Shown in pieces: positions 1 to 10,621 of a DNA stretch of 25,026 bases. The stretch is from contig NW_025955486.1 of assembly GCF_022376445.1 (NCBI RefSeq), forward strand, positions 1 through 25,026, in the 5' to 3' direction. A model generated the notes under the pieces. That model made no database searches and had not been told where the DNA came from. It saw only the letters and a program-made list of their open reading frames with translations. A program made the translations under genes and the position numbers. Origin of the DNA: Fomitopsis serialis. Its lineage: Eukaryota; Basidiomycota; Agaricomycetes; Polyporales; Fomitopsidaceae. Within the stretch, counting starts at the first letter, position 1. Each line of letters starts with the position of its first letter.

Positions 1-664
1 GCGCGTCAGCTGTATACACTCATTGAATTTTCCAGGTCGGTCACCACTCCCTACAAGCTGCCATACTTCCGTCCCCTCTATTCCCTCCGAATTCTACTCA
101 CTCCGACGGAACGCAAGCGACCCTGGGTGCTCTACCTTACGCCCGGTCTGCTTACGGCAGAAGTGCTCCACGTCGCCTATACGGCACTCCTCCTGTCTAG
201 CCTTCGTTCGCTGCTATTGCCGCACCCAAGTTCGGACTTCAGCACCTTCAAATTCGGAATCTATCTCGCCGTCGAGGTCCTGAGCACGTTCATCCTTTGC
301 CCTATTGAGGTGATCACCACGAAGCTCGCTATCCAGCGTAACCATGCTGCGCCCGAATTCAATTCGGTGGAGCAGGAAGTCGAAGGCGATGGTCTTGAAG
401 GCGAAGAATACACAGAGTATGCGGGCGCTGAAGAAGATGTCATTGGGTCAGTCATCGCTATTTTTACTCTGATGAACATACGACTAAGTGCATATTATCA
501 TCTGCAGCCTGCGTCACGAGAAAGATCCTTACCTCGGCTTCGCGGATTGCGCCAAGCGGATCATAGAAGAGGAAGGTTGGACTGCGCTCTATCGGGCGTG
601 GTGGATCACATTGCTGGGCGGAGTTGGGAATGCGCTCGCAACTGCGGCGCCGGCAATGGCCTGA
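1..664 (+). CDS. Ugo1-like mitochondrial carrier-fold protein, 3' part (partial)
   Basis: The frame is open from base 1, so the 5' part lies outside the window. Exon 1-446, intron 447-507 (donor GTCAGT, ACTAA-like branch, acceptor TGCAG), final exon 508-664 ending in TGA. About 200 residues are visible. They include a hydrophobic segment after YLTPGLLTAEV, a second ending in the degenerate carrier signature PIEVITTK, a strongly acidic loop rich in Glu (near EGDGLEGEEY), then a matrix-helix-like stretch DCAKRIIEEEGWTALYRAWW and a last hydrophobic segment. The degenerate signature, acidic loop and layout match fungal Ugo1 / SLC25A46-type proteins. Known members are modified carriers of the mitochondrial outer membrane acting in mitochondrial fusion rather than metabolite transport. 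The function here is inferred from that resemblance; a divergent ordinary mitochondrial carrier is the alternative. Confidence 0.82.
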
Positions 665-3600
665 GTAAAGCGGATCTGTGAGGTCTTTTGGTTCTAGTCT
701 TGTTATGTACGGTGTTGATATCTCTCGACTGTATTGCATGTACGACAAGTTCAGATTATCTGGAAGCATACGATCAGCCCGAGCGAGACATCGCAATCGT
801 GCTTCGACAAGACAGTGCAGCGTCTGAAGGCTGGCTTTGTATCGCCGTTTGTTGGGGAGTCTTGTTCCCCAGCACACTGATAGTATGCACTATCACGCAG
901 GGTGGTGGTGCCCGTAGCGCAGCGTTGAGGCCGCGCAGAGGGTTTGTCCTGAAGCCCGCTTGCGCCATTCTGCAGTACTCAGTATTCACAGGGTGCCAAT
1001 CATGCTCAGTGGAGCAAAGCCGACCATAAGTAGCCCGGGCACTCTGGGTCTGCGTTGGCAGTGGTACGTATCAGCCACTAGTCGGCAGCAGGTTATGTCA
1101 ACGGCGAGTAAGTCGGAAGTCCATTTCGAATGCTGAATCTGAGACACAGTGCATTTCATATGGTCGACCGGGTGCTGTCGATGAGTGACTGCGAGCGCCA
1201 TACATAGAGCCGGAGATCTTTTCACCTCTGTACGGCAGCCTATATGGCAGACTCTGGCTGGGACGCAGATACTGCCTCAGCGGTTTGGGGACAAGCTCAG
1301 GGTGCCATGAGTGGATCTCGCGTCTTGAGTGCAGGTGGATTGCAAACTGACGTCTTCCATTGTTCGAGTAGGGTTCCGAGCCCATTTTGGAGGACGCGGA
1401 TGCGGCGAAGTGATGGCGTGTCTCGAGGTGACAAGTTGGTCTTGTCCTTCCACATTTCAAGGGAGGGTTTACAGTACGACTACCAGTCGGCAGTATCACA
1501 TTACGGGGATCCAGACTTGTCCGTCTATCGCTTTCTTCAGCCAAGTATGGTATGCGCTGATATCGTCTGGTAGCCGTTCTTGCCATTGTTGTCGTCCTGC
1601 GTGCCGCCTTCTGAGCGCCGCCAAGCCCCTTTCATATCGCAAGTGGCGACATACAGCACGAACTCTCACCCGACGTCCACGCTGTCACGTCTCGATGGTG
1701 TCCATATCCTTCATTGCATCCCATCTAAACCCCAGGAAACCGGCGGGAAGTTCGCAGGTCAGGGCTCTCCAATGTGTTCTCTTCAGAGTTCAGAGTTCAC
1801 TAGTAGACCCTCATGCCCATCTTTACGATGACAGAACAGGTGTAACATAATCTAACCCACTTTTTTTCTAGCCCAGCTGGAGACTCGTTGAATTCAAAGC
1901 CAGAACAGAATACATCAACACGGCCAACCCTCGGTGCTCGATTTTGACTGCCCTCTGACGCAGGGGCCTTGATGGCACTGCTCGAGATGCTCTCGCGAGT
2001 GGTGCGTAATAGCGCGGCTGTCATTGGCTTATGTCGACTCAATGTTGTTCTCTGGTCAAGGAGGCCCGCGTGCGACGCCCCTGCCATTTTCGAGTAGAAC
2101 TGCGCTCAACATCACGCACGAAGAATTGTGGTCGGTCCAAACTACGCTTCTAAACCTATCTCTTGACCTATGCGCTCCGACGGCTTCCTCGCCTTGTGGT
2201 CCTGGCAACACACCACAAATCGACCATGCATCACTAGCACTGGCAAGGCTCCGTTCGAGGGTCGTGGCTGAAAACGTCATAACTAAGCAGATCCGGCGTT
2301 CCAGACCAGTGGGTGTTCGTATCTTATTCCGCCTTCTATCTTGCCCCAATAATAGCTCACCACGCGTGTGCATCAGACCACCGAGCACCGTGTCTACTGG
2401 CGGAGTATGAGCAAAGTGCCAACATCGTGAAGAGCGCTCGCTGTTGCGCCACCATCATGGATCCCGAAGTTGAGCCCGCGTAAACAACTGTGGTTTTATC
2501 CGTGCGCTTTGAGCCACCCTTCATACAGCGATGTTTGGAGCGGTGGTACCGTCATGGAGACCTCTACGAGAAGCGGTCGTCTAATCACTCTGATAGGAGT
2601 GCGTCCGGAGCTCGGGCGCTCGGGAGGCGACACCCCCGAGCGCAGCGCTTCAGGCGACTTTGTACCTCCGGAGGGGGTCGCAAACTGACGGCGAGGAAGG
2701 TGTGTATGTCACTGACCTTGTCGAGAAGTTGCGCATCCGAGTTCGGCACAATGCGACACCATGGGCCGACTACGCGCCTATACAAGCTTTCGTGTACTGC
2801 AACTAGATCGCCTGTGTGTAGGTTCGCAAGAATAGCTCTGCGCAATCTCAAGGCATGGGCTCGTCATCCACGCCTCTAGGTGTTGCTGCGCACACGAGTG
2901 CCGGTTCGCATTGCATATTGGTGGCGGGCAGGTCTGTCCGACTTCTCCGGACCGTGGCGACGAGGACCGCCAACCTGGGTGCATCACCCTGTAGCTGTAT
3001 TTTTAGCACAGACTCCAAGGTAGGCTTCTCCCGCCCTGCACCGATCGACTGTGATTGGGACGTGTCCTGGCGGCCAATATGATATCTGGTCTAGGTCTAC
3101 TATCTGGCCCACACTCCACCGGTACCGCCTACAACACATACCCGCCCACGAAGCTCTGTAGATCATCATTTCAAAGGCGCCGCTGGTCCATCCGCAATTC
3201 GTCGAGCCGTGCGTGGCATGGCCACGGCGGAGATGTAACCGTCGGGTCCACCCGGTGACAGCCACCTTGAATATGTTGTGAGTGCCGTAAGACATGCGAG
3301 CATATGCTCTTCTATCTTCTCCAGTCCGCTGGTTGCATACGACGATGTGATGAGGTGTATGTGCTGACCGAGGCAATTTTAGCGTCGCAAGGCTTGTGCT
3401 AGCGTCATGGAGATCACAGGGACTAAACGCCATACCTCGCGGTCAATCATTGAATTCTGAATACATGATGGTCCGCCGGTGCTTGTGGTGATGTGGTCAC
3501 GTCGTTACGTTGGAGGATATCAAGGAGCTGATAAGCATTTACACAGCACAGGCCCGACGCTGTGACGCGCATGGCGAACATTCAGTCTATTGGACACAGA

Positions 3601-5132
3601 CTCGAACATATTCAATGTCACCTATACACATGGGAGCATGTTGTCTCCCTCATCTACGTAGGAATCCTCAATCCCCGAGTCTCGACGAAAAGCAGGATTA
3701 AAAGAGGCATTAGCTGACTGCCTTGACGTCGTAGGCACAACGGTCACACTCCACTTTCTGTGTCGCTTCTATCAGAGGAGCTGTAGACTCTGACGGCCTT
3801 GATGTGCCCCATTTGCCTCGATGGGTCAAGACATCTTCACCACCGGCGAGCCCACCCCTCTGCGGAAATGGCCGTGAACGCCTTGCTTCTTTCCGGGCCG
3901 GTGGCATCGGCGCAGAATGCCAAGTTATCCATTGTCAACCGCCGAGGAGTGTTGTACGAGATCCGGAGGGATAGGCTGTCAGGCCTTCAGGCGTTCATGG
4001 ACATCGTGGTTGATCCTCCTCTCGGAGGTGGCAGCCGCCCTGGAAACGTCTCTTGTGGCATGTCGCGAGGCATTCGAGGTACCTTCATTGACAACTATCA
4101 TGACAGTTCATTCGTGAATAGGCAACAGCCTTTGGTATTCCGGTCAGAGCCGGAGTGCGGTCAGCGCTCGCTGGGCACCACAAGGTTCCGCATGGACAAG
4201 AGGCTACGGCATTCTTAATTCCCTGGACGAGGAAGGCAGCATAACAGGAAAGGATGCGTAGGTCGGACGATCCACAATCCCATCATTGCTCCATCAACGC
4301 CCGCCTTCGTTGAATATGTGATGATGTACGCACTCCGCGGCATCATATGCAGATGACGACGGTCGCGTACAGTACCTCCCATGAGTGCTACAATGACTCG
4401 ACCCTTTGTGAAGTCAGCGTCTCGCTCGAAGACAGAGAAGTGATGTGCACGTTCGGCCCTTTTGGAATGCCTGACCTGAGTTGACTGGGCATGTCCTGCG
4501 TGGTGCCTCGTAATAATATGGAGTGGCTGACATCGGTAGGGCTGCGAGACAGCCGGGTTGATCCTACAGTGCCCGCCACGGTCTTGCGCTTAACGAGTGA
4601 GCGCGCCTGCGGTCCACACACATGTGGGCGTCAGACCAAAAGCGGTGAGGCCTGCGCAGACTCAGTTACCACGGATTATCGAGCCAAACCACATTTGACG
4701 GTCTTCTTCCGCAAGTAGCCATCCCCGGACGTCATTGGTGGAGGCAGAGGTCGGGCGTAGGCATAACGGGTGCGTGACTCGTCGTAAAGTGACGCGTAGG
4801 GGAACGCGCGCGTTTGCATGGTGGCGGTTAGTCTCCGTTGCAGACCATAAGAGCCGACAAGCGTCGGTGGCGATCTTCTCGCAATGCGAGGTACGCAAAC
4901 CATATGCGCGGGGCATCCGACGCGCGCAACGCCGTTAACCGAGGCCCCGTGCATGCTAGAGGACAAGAGATCCGCCCCGCGAACTACGGCACTGGCGCCC
5001 AGTGTCTGGGGAAAGATGAGTGGACCGGCAAGCTGCGGGGGAGGCTCGCATTGCCCAAGAATAGCTAATCTTCCTACCGGCTCGGGTGCGCTTTGTAAGT
5101 TAGCCTTCTTCGGTGCCTAGTCAAAAAAGAGA
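665..5132. other. Long stretch without a recognisable gene
   Basis: About 4.5 kb with no domain, RNA gene or promoter I can name. The longest open segments are roughly 1329-1850 (+), 1973-2410 (+), 2490-2879 (+), 3799-4218 (+), 2984-3433 (-) and 4676-4966 (-). All lack a recognisable motif and change frame within 100-150 codons. The segment 1973-2410 reads most like protein, and a pyrimidine-rich acceptor (TTTTTTTCTAG) lies just upstream near 1861-1872. I could not build a convincing spliced gene from it. It may hold lineage-specific genes or decayed transposon sequence. Confidence 0.5.
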
Positions 5133-5142
5133 GCGTTGTGGC
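5133..5142. repeat. Left target-site duplication of the inverted-repeat element
   Basis: GCGTTGTGGC, identical to the 10 bases at 7763-7772. The match does not extend by one base on either side. A 9-11 bp duplication is typical of Mutator-like elements. Confidence 0.85.
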
Positions 5143-5672
5143 ACCTCGCTCTCGGATATCTCCCGGCTGATAAGCTCTTGATATGGGTATCGTATCGCGT
5201 AGCTAACGAGATCAGTTAGCCCTGTCCCCGCATACCACGCAATTTACCATTGCTACCACCGTCCCCTTTCCTCGTTAAGGTAATCATCCCCTCCACCTCT
5301 CCCTTGCCCAAGTCCGGTATCCCTCGAGCAGCGCACGTGCTACGTGGCTGAGGGCGCTTCCCTCAAGATCACGGATCTCTCCCGATCCCCGGGCGTCGCG
5401 CCCGACGTTCGGTAAGCCGACGCCACGCCCGCTGAGCTCGCCGCCACCGCGCACGGGCCCATCGCATCGCTCACCGTCGACGACCATGGCGGGCCCGTGC
5501 GGAGATCGGGTCCGCGTTGACTCTGACGCACGGCTGGGTGGCGCGTGCCCGAGCCTCGCGGGCACTCCCACGGTCGTTGATCGGGTGATTCCCACGCGCG
5601 CTCGCCACCGCGTCCGGCGCTGTGCTCGCTGTCGGCGACGACGAGCACGAATATCTCGCTCCCCTCTCCGTT
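5143..5672 (+). repeat. Left terminal inverted repeat (outer identical part)
   Basis: 530 bp, apparently identical to the reverse complement of 7233-7762. The inner two thirds are very GC- and CpG-rich, so several frames stay open by chance on both strands. First mismatch with the partner is at 5673 (G against T). Confidence 0.9.
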
Positions 5673-6461
5673 GCTCGTCGTGATTTCGTGCTGCATACAT
5701 ATAGTATCAAATTGAACACCGTATATAGGCTTCCACTGTATATATAATCAGTAGTTACCTCGGAATTGTATTATTTTACATCCAATCATGCCTCGGCATT
5801 ATGCACGGATAGAGCGGTCAAAAGCGAGCAAAATGTGCTCTCTTATACTTATTACTACTGCTATCATGATACACAACTAGTCTTTCAATACTATGAGCAA
5901 GTTGTCCTGCCCTGTAAGTGAAAACTCCGCCATAAGTGGCCATGTATAACACCTCAACCAATGTACTGGTACTCAGACAAATAGTACTCATATACTCATG
6001 GAATGCATCTATGCCTAATCACTACTTGTTGTACGGTCTCTGCAGCAACTGGGGGTGATAGAGGTCAAATGTAGGTGGGATGCCACACATATGGCTGGCT
6101 CTGTTGCACAGCAGCCAATGCATGTCTATACACAGATCTTCGATGTTTTAGCATCTATTAGTGCTAACCAACAATGCTAGGGTACTAAATCATAACAGGA
6201 TTATATGCATACCTTGCGATGCGATGATGTTCGCACTGGTGGCTGACCTAGTGGCTGAGAAAAGGAGTGAGTCGGAATCGTGCACCTCGTCCTTGATTGG
6301 CGTCGGATGAAACGGAAATAGGACCCACTAATGGTACAATAATGTTAGTATTTGTCCGAAGCTGTTTGGAGTCAATGAGATGACAGCCAGGGGGTCTGTA
6401 TGCAGAAGTGGTCGTAGTGGCGTGAAAGCGCCCGTATGCTCGTTAAGTGTGCAATGCACTC

Positions 6462-6527
6462 GAGCGATGTTCACTCGGGCACCGCTTCGGGCATGTCCCC
6501 GAACTGCCCGAGACGATGTTCGTCTCG
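6462..6527. repeat. Nested and overlapping GC-rich hairpins in the element core
   Basis: Outer stem CTCGGGCA (6474-6481) pairs with TGCCCGAG (6505-6512). Inside it TTCGGG (6486-6491) pairs with CCCGAA (6498-6503) around a 6-nt loop. A second perfect stem, CGAGACGA (6509-6516) with TCGTCTCG (6520-6527) and a TGT loop, overlaps the outer stem by four bases, so the two cannot form fully at once. CGATGTTC occurs twice, at 6465 and 6514. Function unknown. Confidence 0.7.
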
Positions 6528-7232
6528 CTCTACACGACCTCCTACTTGTCCAATCCCCAAGAGACTTCACATATAGCATTTAGATATACAACACATATTG
6601 CATACCATGTTTGGAGACAATCCAACCACAGGAGATGATGTGATACATTCTTCTCCTTCCTGTAGCCCCCTATAGCCAATTGAATGCATGCCCTTGTCAT
6701 CTCGTCTCAGAAACGTATTGTAGGTGTAAGTACATACAGATATGATGCAAATGTACATTCTGAGAAGTATTCATAATGTCTGGATGCATGTAGAGGCTCC
6801 AAATGAATGAATATGCTTTTTGTACATGTGAACATTCTCATAACATTGAGGCACATATACTAGTCCTGATACTGTGAGTATACACAAAAACGTACATGAA
6901 TGTGCTTGCAACATACTGGTAGAGCTTTCATGAGCTACAGTGGAGTGGTTGTGATGTTATGCATGCCCCCTTGTGGCGAAGTTTCGCATTTTGGGGCCAG
7001 TAATCCTTCATCAAACACTATTTATTGCTTGTGGATAATCATAGCAGTTCTCTAGAGCTTATCAGAGCATATTATGCTCACTTCTGGCCGCTCTATTGAT
7101 GGGTACTGGGTAGGTATCACTGGGGAGATAGTCATACTATTCCGAGGTAACAACACATTGTATACACTTGGTAAGCTTATATACAGTGTAAGTATCACTA
7201 CTAAATGTATGATCCAAAAAATCGCGACGAGA

Positions 7233-7762
7233 AACGGAGAGGGGAGCGAGATATTCGTGCTCGTCGTCGCCGACAGCGAGCACAGCGCCGGACGCGGTGG
7301 CGAGCGCGCGTGGGAATCACCCGATCAACGACCGTGGGAGTGCCCGCGAGGCTCGGGCACGCGCCACCCAGCCGTGCGTCAGAGTCAACGCGGACCCGAT
7401 CTCCGCACGGGCCCGCCATGGTCGTCGACGGTGAGCGATGCGATGGGCCCGTGCGCGGTGGCGGCGAGCTCAGCGGGCGTGGCGTCGGCTTACCGAACGT
7501 CGGGCGCGACGCCCGGGGATCGGGAGAGATCCGTGATCTTGAGGGAAGCGCCCTCAGCCACGTAGCACGTGCGCTGCTCGAGGGATACCGGACTTGGGCA
7601 AGGGAGAGGTGGAGGGGATGATTACCTTAACGAGGAAAGGGGACGGTGGTAGCAATGGTAAATTGCGTGGTATGCGGGGACAGGGCTAACTGATCTCGTT
7701 AGCTACGCGATACGATACCCATATCAAGAGCTTATCAGCCGGGAGATATCCGAGAGCGAGGT
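7233..7762 (-). repeat. Right terminal inverted repeat (outer identical part)
   Basis: Partner of 5143-5672 in opposite orientation. Beyond its inner end the two arms diverge abruptly but remain alignable for about 300 bp more, for example the shared TTACCTCGGAAT stretch at 5754-5765 and near 7138-7149 on the other strand. Confidence 0.9.
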
Positions 7763-7772
7763 GCGTTGTGGC
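7763..7772. repeat. Right target-site duplication of the inverted-repeat element
   Basis: GCGTTGTGGC, the second copy of the 10-bp direct repeat flanking the element. Confidence 0.85.
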
Positions 7773-8625
7773 GAAACGCCCTTGCCAAGAGCCAAGAGAC
7801 GAAGAGGTGCGATGATAGAGTTCGGGCATCAGCCTGCGGCTTTGTGTCGCTCCTCGATCGAGCGATTGGGCTGTCGCATGGCCGAGGCTGCGCGGCGCAA
7901 AAGGCAGACGGATCGCCTCTGCTGTGCGCGAGGGCCTGCCAAGGGCCGCTGGACCTGCACACGATGGCGCTCTGTGTCGGCGGCATCGCGCTCAGGACAG
8001 GCCATGCGGCGTTCGGGGGTGTGACGGTGCGTGACGGGTGGGGTGTCGCGGGTCCAGGCAGGGCAGAACCGCTGGGTTGAGGAGGGGTGGGAGGCGCGAA
8101 GGATGCGGGAGCAGCCACAGGCCAGGCTGGGGCAGCGGCTGAGGGAGCCTGAGAGAGCAGGAGAGGCCACCCGAGCCGGGGATTCTCTGAATTGTCATGC
8201 TCGGCAGGCTTGGCGCCAACTTGGCGCCATGCCAGCTGTACCGCTCCGCCGGGCCTGTTATGCACAGAGTCCGTGCGCGTCCCAGGCGCGTCCATCCTTC
8301 GTGCTCTCCAGATGCGATCATGGAGCTCGCAGCACGCCCTGCTGATGGTCTGTCCCAGCTGGCGTCTCACGACCGCTGCATGGCTCTTCCCTTCTCAATA
8401 GATTGGCCCCCCTGCCCTGCCATTGGCTCCCCGAGCCTTGCACGTCCAAGTCCGTATCTGCTTTCCGTAACTCGTTCTTCGTATGACAATGCCATGCACG
8501 CATGCCAAGATAAATAGAACCCGCCCTCGTCCTACTTCCCCCATAAACACGCCGCACCTCGCCGCCCATCCCGCTCTTGGCTGATCCTCCTACTCCACTC
8601 GTGTTGCCCCAGATCGCACTAAGCC
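7773..8625 (+). promoter_or_regulatory. Upstream region of the zinc-cluster gene
   Basis: GC-rich, with no gene I can support. It holds two tandem TTGGCGCC palindromes (8210 and 8221), two ATTGG motifs (inverted CCAAT) at 8402 and 8422, and a TATA-like GATAAATAG near 8509-8517, about 110 bp before the ATG. This order suits the core promoter of the downstream gene. Confidence 0.5.
8210..8230. promoter_or_regulatory. Tandem TTGGCGCC palindromes, possible operator
   Basis: Two copies of the palindrome TTGGCGCC start 11 bp apart, about one helical turn, about 400 bp upstream of the zinc-cluster ATG. The core resembles E2F/MBF-type sites (GGCGC). That a factor binds here is inference. Confidence 0.35.
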
Positions 8626-10208
8626 ATGTCCGTTGAGCCTCAAGGCCGGAAGAAGAGGACAGCCACAGACTCCGTCAAGCAACGCACGACGCCCGAGGAT
8701 GATCACCGACGTACGCCTCCTCGACAACGTGTCCTGCGCTTCCGACACTAACGCGGGGTGTCTGTCCCACAGGCAAGCGTCGTAACCGTACTACGCAATC
8801 ATGCCTCAACTGCCACACATCCAAGCGCATGGTGCGTCTAGTGTGGGTTTGCTAATCAGTGTCCTCACGCCGTTCGTTTCCGGTAGTGTGACCGCAAACG
8901 TCCGTGCGGTCGGTGCACGCAACTGGGGCTGGTAAGTCATTACGAGCGATGCCGTTGAAGCTAGCATCCTCACATTTATCTCCCATAGACTGGCCTCTGC
9001 GTCTACGAGGTAGACGATCCGAGCCGGAAGTGGGTATAGCATCTCGTGCTTGTGTACTCTAAGTAATCCCTATCCTAAAAGGCATCCCAGCGGTGACTCT
9101 CAGGATGAGAAATGCCGCCTTCAGAAGCGTGTAGCGGAACTCGAGAGCGTCATCCGGGAGGTGAGGGCATCGCACCTGCCGTCCAGAACGATTCTGACCG
9201 CTAGTTTTTCAGCTGAAGAATAAACCGCACCCGCGATGGGTTGCAGGGCAAGATACCAACGACAGAGCCCGCCAGGCTGCGACCTCGTCTATGCCGCCTT
9301 TGACAATCAATACCGGTGGTCATTCTTCTAGAGGCTCGACGCCGGATGGACCGAGTCGTACTTCCCCGGTCCCGGAGTCGGGCAGCATGGTTCCTCATGC
9401 CCCCAACTTCCCGTCACATAATTCTCCCCTTATGAGCGTCGGGCCGTTGAGAGTGCCCTCCAGCCCTTCTGCTGCCGACAGTTCACCCGTCGGGACTCCT
9501 TCTCCCATGTCCATCTCGCCTCTTGATCCACAATTTTCTTGCGGGCTCGGTTTCAACGGTGATTATGACCTCTCCTCATTATTTGCCTGCTCTGCGGACA
9601 AGACGGGCTTGGAGGACAGCTTTTTCGGCGAGATCTGGGACCGACTCGTCCCTCCTAGCGGCGCCTGTGACTCGGCTCGACCAGGCGAGCACTGCGGCTG
9701 TCTCAACGACCCCGCAACATACAACGCCATCCTCGAGCTGTCTTTGCGCCTCCGGAAGGCCGCCGACATCCTCGGCCGCTCCACGAGTCACACGTCGGGC
9801 TCATCCAACTGCTTGATTAACCAGAACATTGCCGATCTCGACAGATTCACATCGTACGTCCTCATCCAATCATCTCGCTCAGATCTCCATTATCCCGGGT
9901 GCAAATGCTGATTCGCGACTGCTCCTGATCACAGGACGGCCCTGGGGAACATCAATGTCCCTCCGGATCCTTTCGGAGCTGCCACCAATCCGAACCGTGC
10001 CACGATATCGGCGTCAACAAACGCGTCCGCCACATACAGCACGTTCGGGACGCGGCCAACTCCGAGCGGGTCTTCCCAGGGCGTGACCGTATCTCCTCCC
10101 TTGCTGCAGTCGCAGGCGGTCAGGACATGGGACTACAAATCGACTCCGTCATATCCCAGTCCGCCCTGGGAGGATCCGTTCATGTCGTGGGCGCCCCAGC
10201 GTCGATGA
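8626..10208 (+). CDS. Zn2Cys6 (zinc cluster) fungal transcription factor
   Basis: Seven exons: 8626-8710, 8773-8831, 8887-8931, 8989-9029, 9082-9160, 9213-9853, 9935-10208, giving 407 residues. All junctions keep frame and use GT-AG. Residues 29-34 are a basic patch. Residues 39-67 form the cluster, with Cys at 39, 42, 49, 55, 58 and 67 (CX2CX6CX5CX2CX8C) and the usual Lys/Arg in HTSKRMCDRKRP. A short leucine-containing coiled coil follows (EKCRLQKRVAELESVIRE), as in dimerising members of the family. The rest is rich in Ser, Thr and Pro, with no fungal_trans domain visible. Such proteins act in the nucleus as DNA-binding regulators; the target here is unknown. The start has a TATA-like box and CCAAT motifs upstream. 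The donor of intron 4 (GTGGGT, 9030) was chosen because it keeps frame. Confidence 0.9.
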
Positions 10209-10545
10209 GACCGCGGCGGTTGATGGAATGCACGGTGGCCGCGCCGAGGGACTTCGGGGCGCGGATGCGCGGGGTTGGGATTTGCGTATATAGAGAGGAT
10301 CTTCGATGGACCGTAGCCGCTTACGGCGAGCATCGAGAAGTACTGTTGTATGTTGGCTACATGTGCATGCGCTCGCTAGAACCATGGCTGTCTCGCATTG
10401 GACGCACGTATCGGCCACACAGTGATACATGCATTACTCAGTGTCCCTGCTAGCAGCCGGCCTGAGGAAGCCGGCGTCGGACGGCGTGTACGCTGCAAGA
10501 GCTGTATAAGGCTGCAGACTCCAATGGCGTCAGCGGCGTCTGATA

Positions 10546-10621
10546 GAGGGCCAGAGACCCATCTAGATTGCGTCTTTGATTCCGCGTAGCTTCCCGCAAT
10601 CTAGATATCCCCTCTGGGCCC
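10546..10621. repeat. Inverted repeat (hairpin) downstream of the zinc-cluster gene
   Basis: A perfect 12-bp arm ATCTAGATTGCG (10561-10572) pairs with CGCAATCTAGAT (10595-10606) across 22 nt. Imperfect pairing continues outward through GGGCC / GGGCC-type blocks to about 10546 and 10621. It sits about 350 bp past the stop codon. It may be a miniature transposon remnant or a transcript hairpin. Confidence 0.6.

Larger units (their letters stand above)
5143..7762. mobile_element. Non-autonomous Mutator-like (MULE) element with long terminal inverted repeats
   Basis: A 2,620-bp element. It starts ACCTCGCTCTCGG and ends with the reverse complement CCGAGAGCGAGGT, and is flanked by the 10-bp direct repeat GCGTTGTGGC. 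The outer 530 bp at each end appear identical in inverted orientation. Inside them a further stretch (about 5673-5980 against 6920-7232) is still recognisably inverted-repeated but diverged. The core, about 5990-6900, is AT-richer than the flanks and has no ORF resembling a transposase, so the element needs a transposase from elsewhere. Long inverted repeats with a 9-11 bp duplication are known of MULEs; assignment to that superfamily is inference. Intact duplications and identical ends suggest recent insertion. Its right end lies about 860 bp upstream of the zinc-cluster gene's ATG. Confidence 0.85.

Noticed and set aside
464..877. 137-codon minus-strand open frame
   Set aside because: Antisense to the last exon of the Ugo1-like gene.
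665..5132. Repeat-induced point mutation as the cause of the gene-free stretch
   Set aside because: CpG is abundant and the sequence is not AT-enriched, so there is no sign of C-to-T decay.
5284..5700. Open frames in the left arm of the element (and 7201-7621 in the right arm)
   Set aside because: Several frames are open at once in CpG-rich sequence, no domain is visible, and the same frames recur only because the arms are inverted copies.
5141..7764. Alternative element limits with an 8-bp (hAT-like) or 6-bp duplication
   Set aside because: The direct repeat is exactly 10 bp and stops at a mismatch on both sides. Using all of it leaves perfectly matching ACCTCG ends, so a shorter duplication is not needed.
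7735..8370. 211-codon minus-strand open frame
   Set aside because: GC-rich promoter sequence, Pro/Ala/Ser-biased product without a motif, and it begins in the transposon end.
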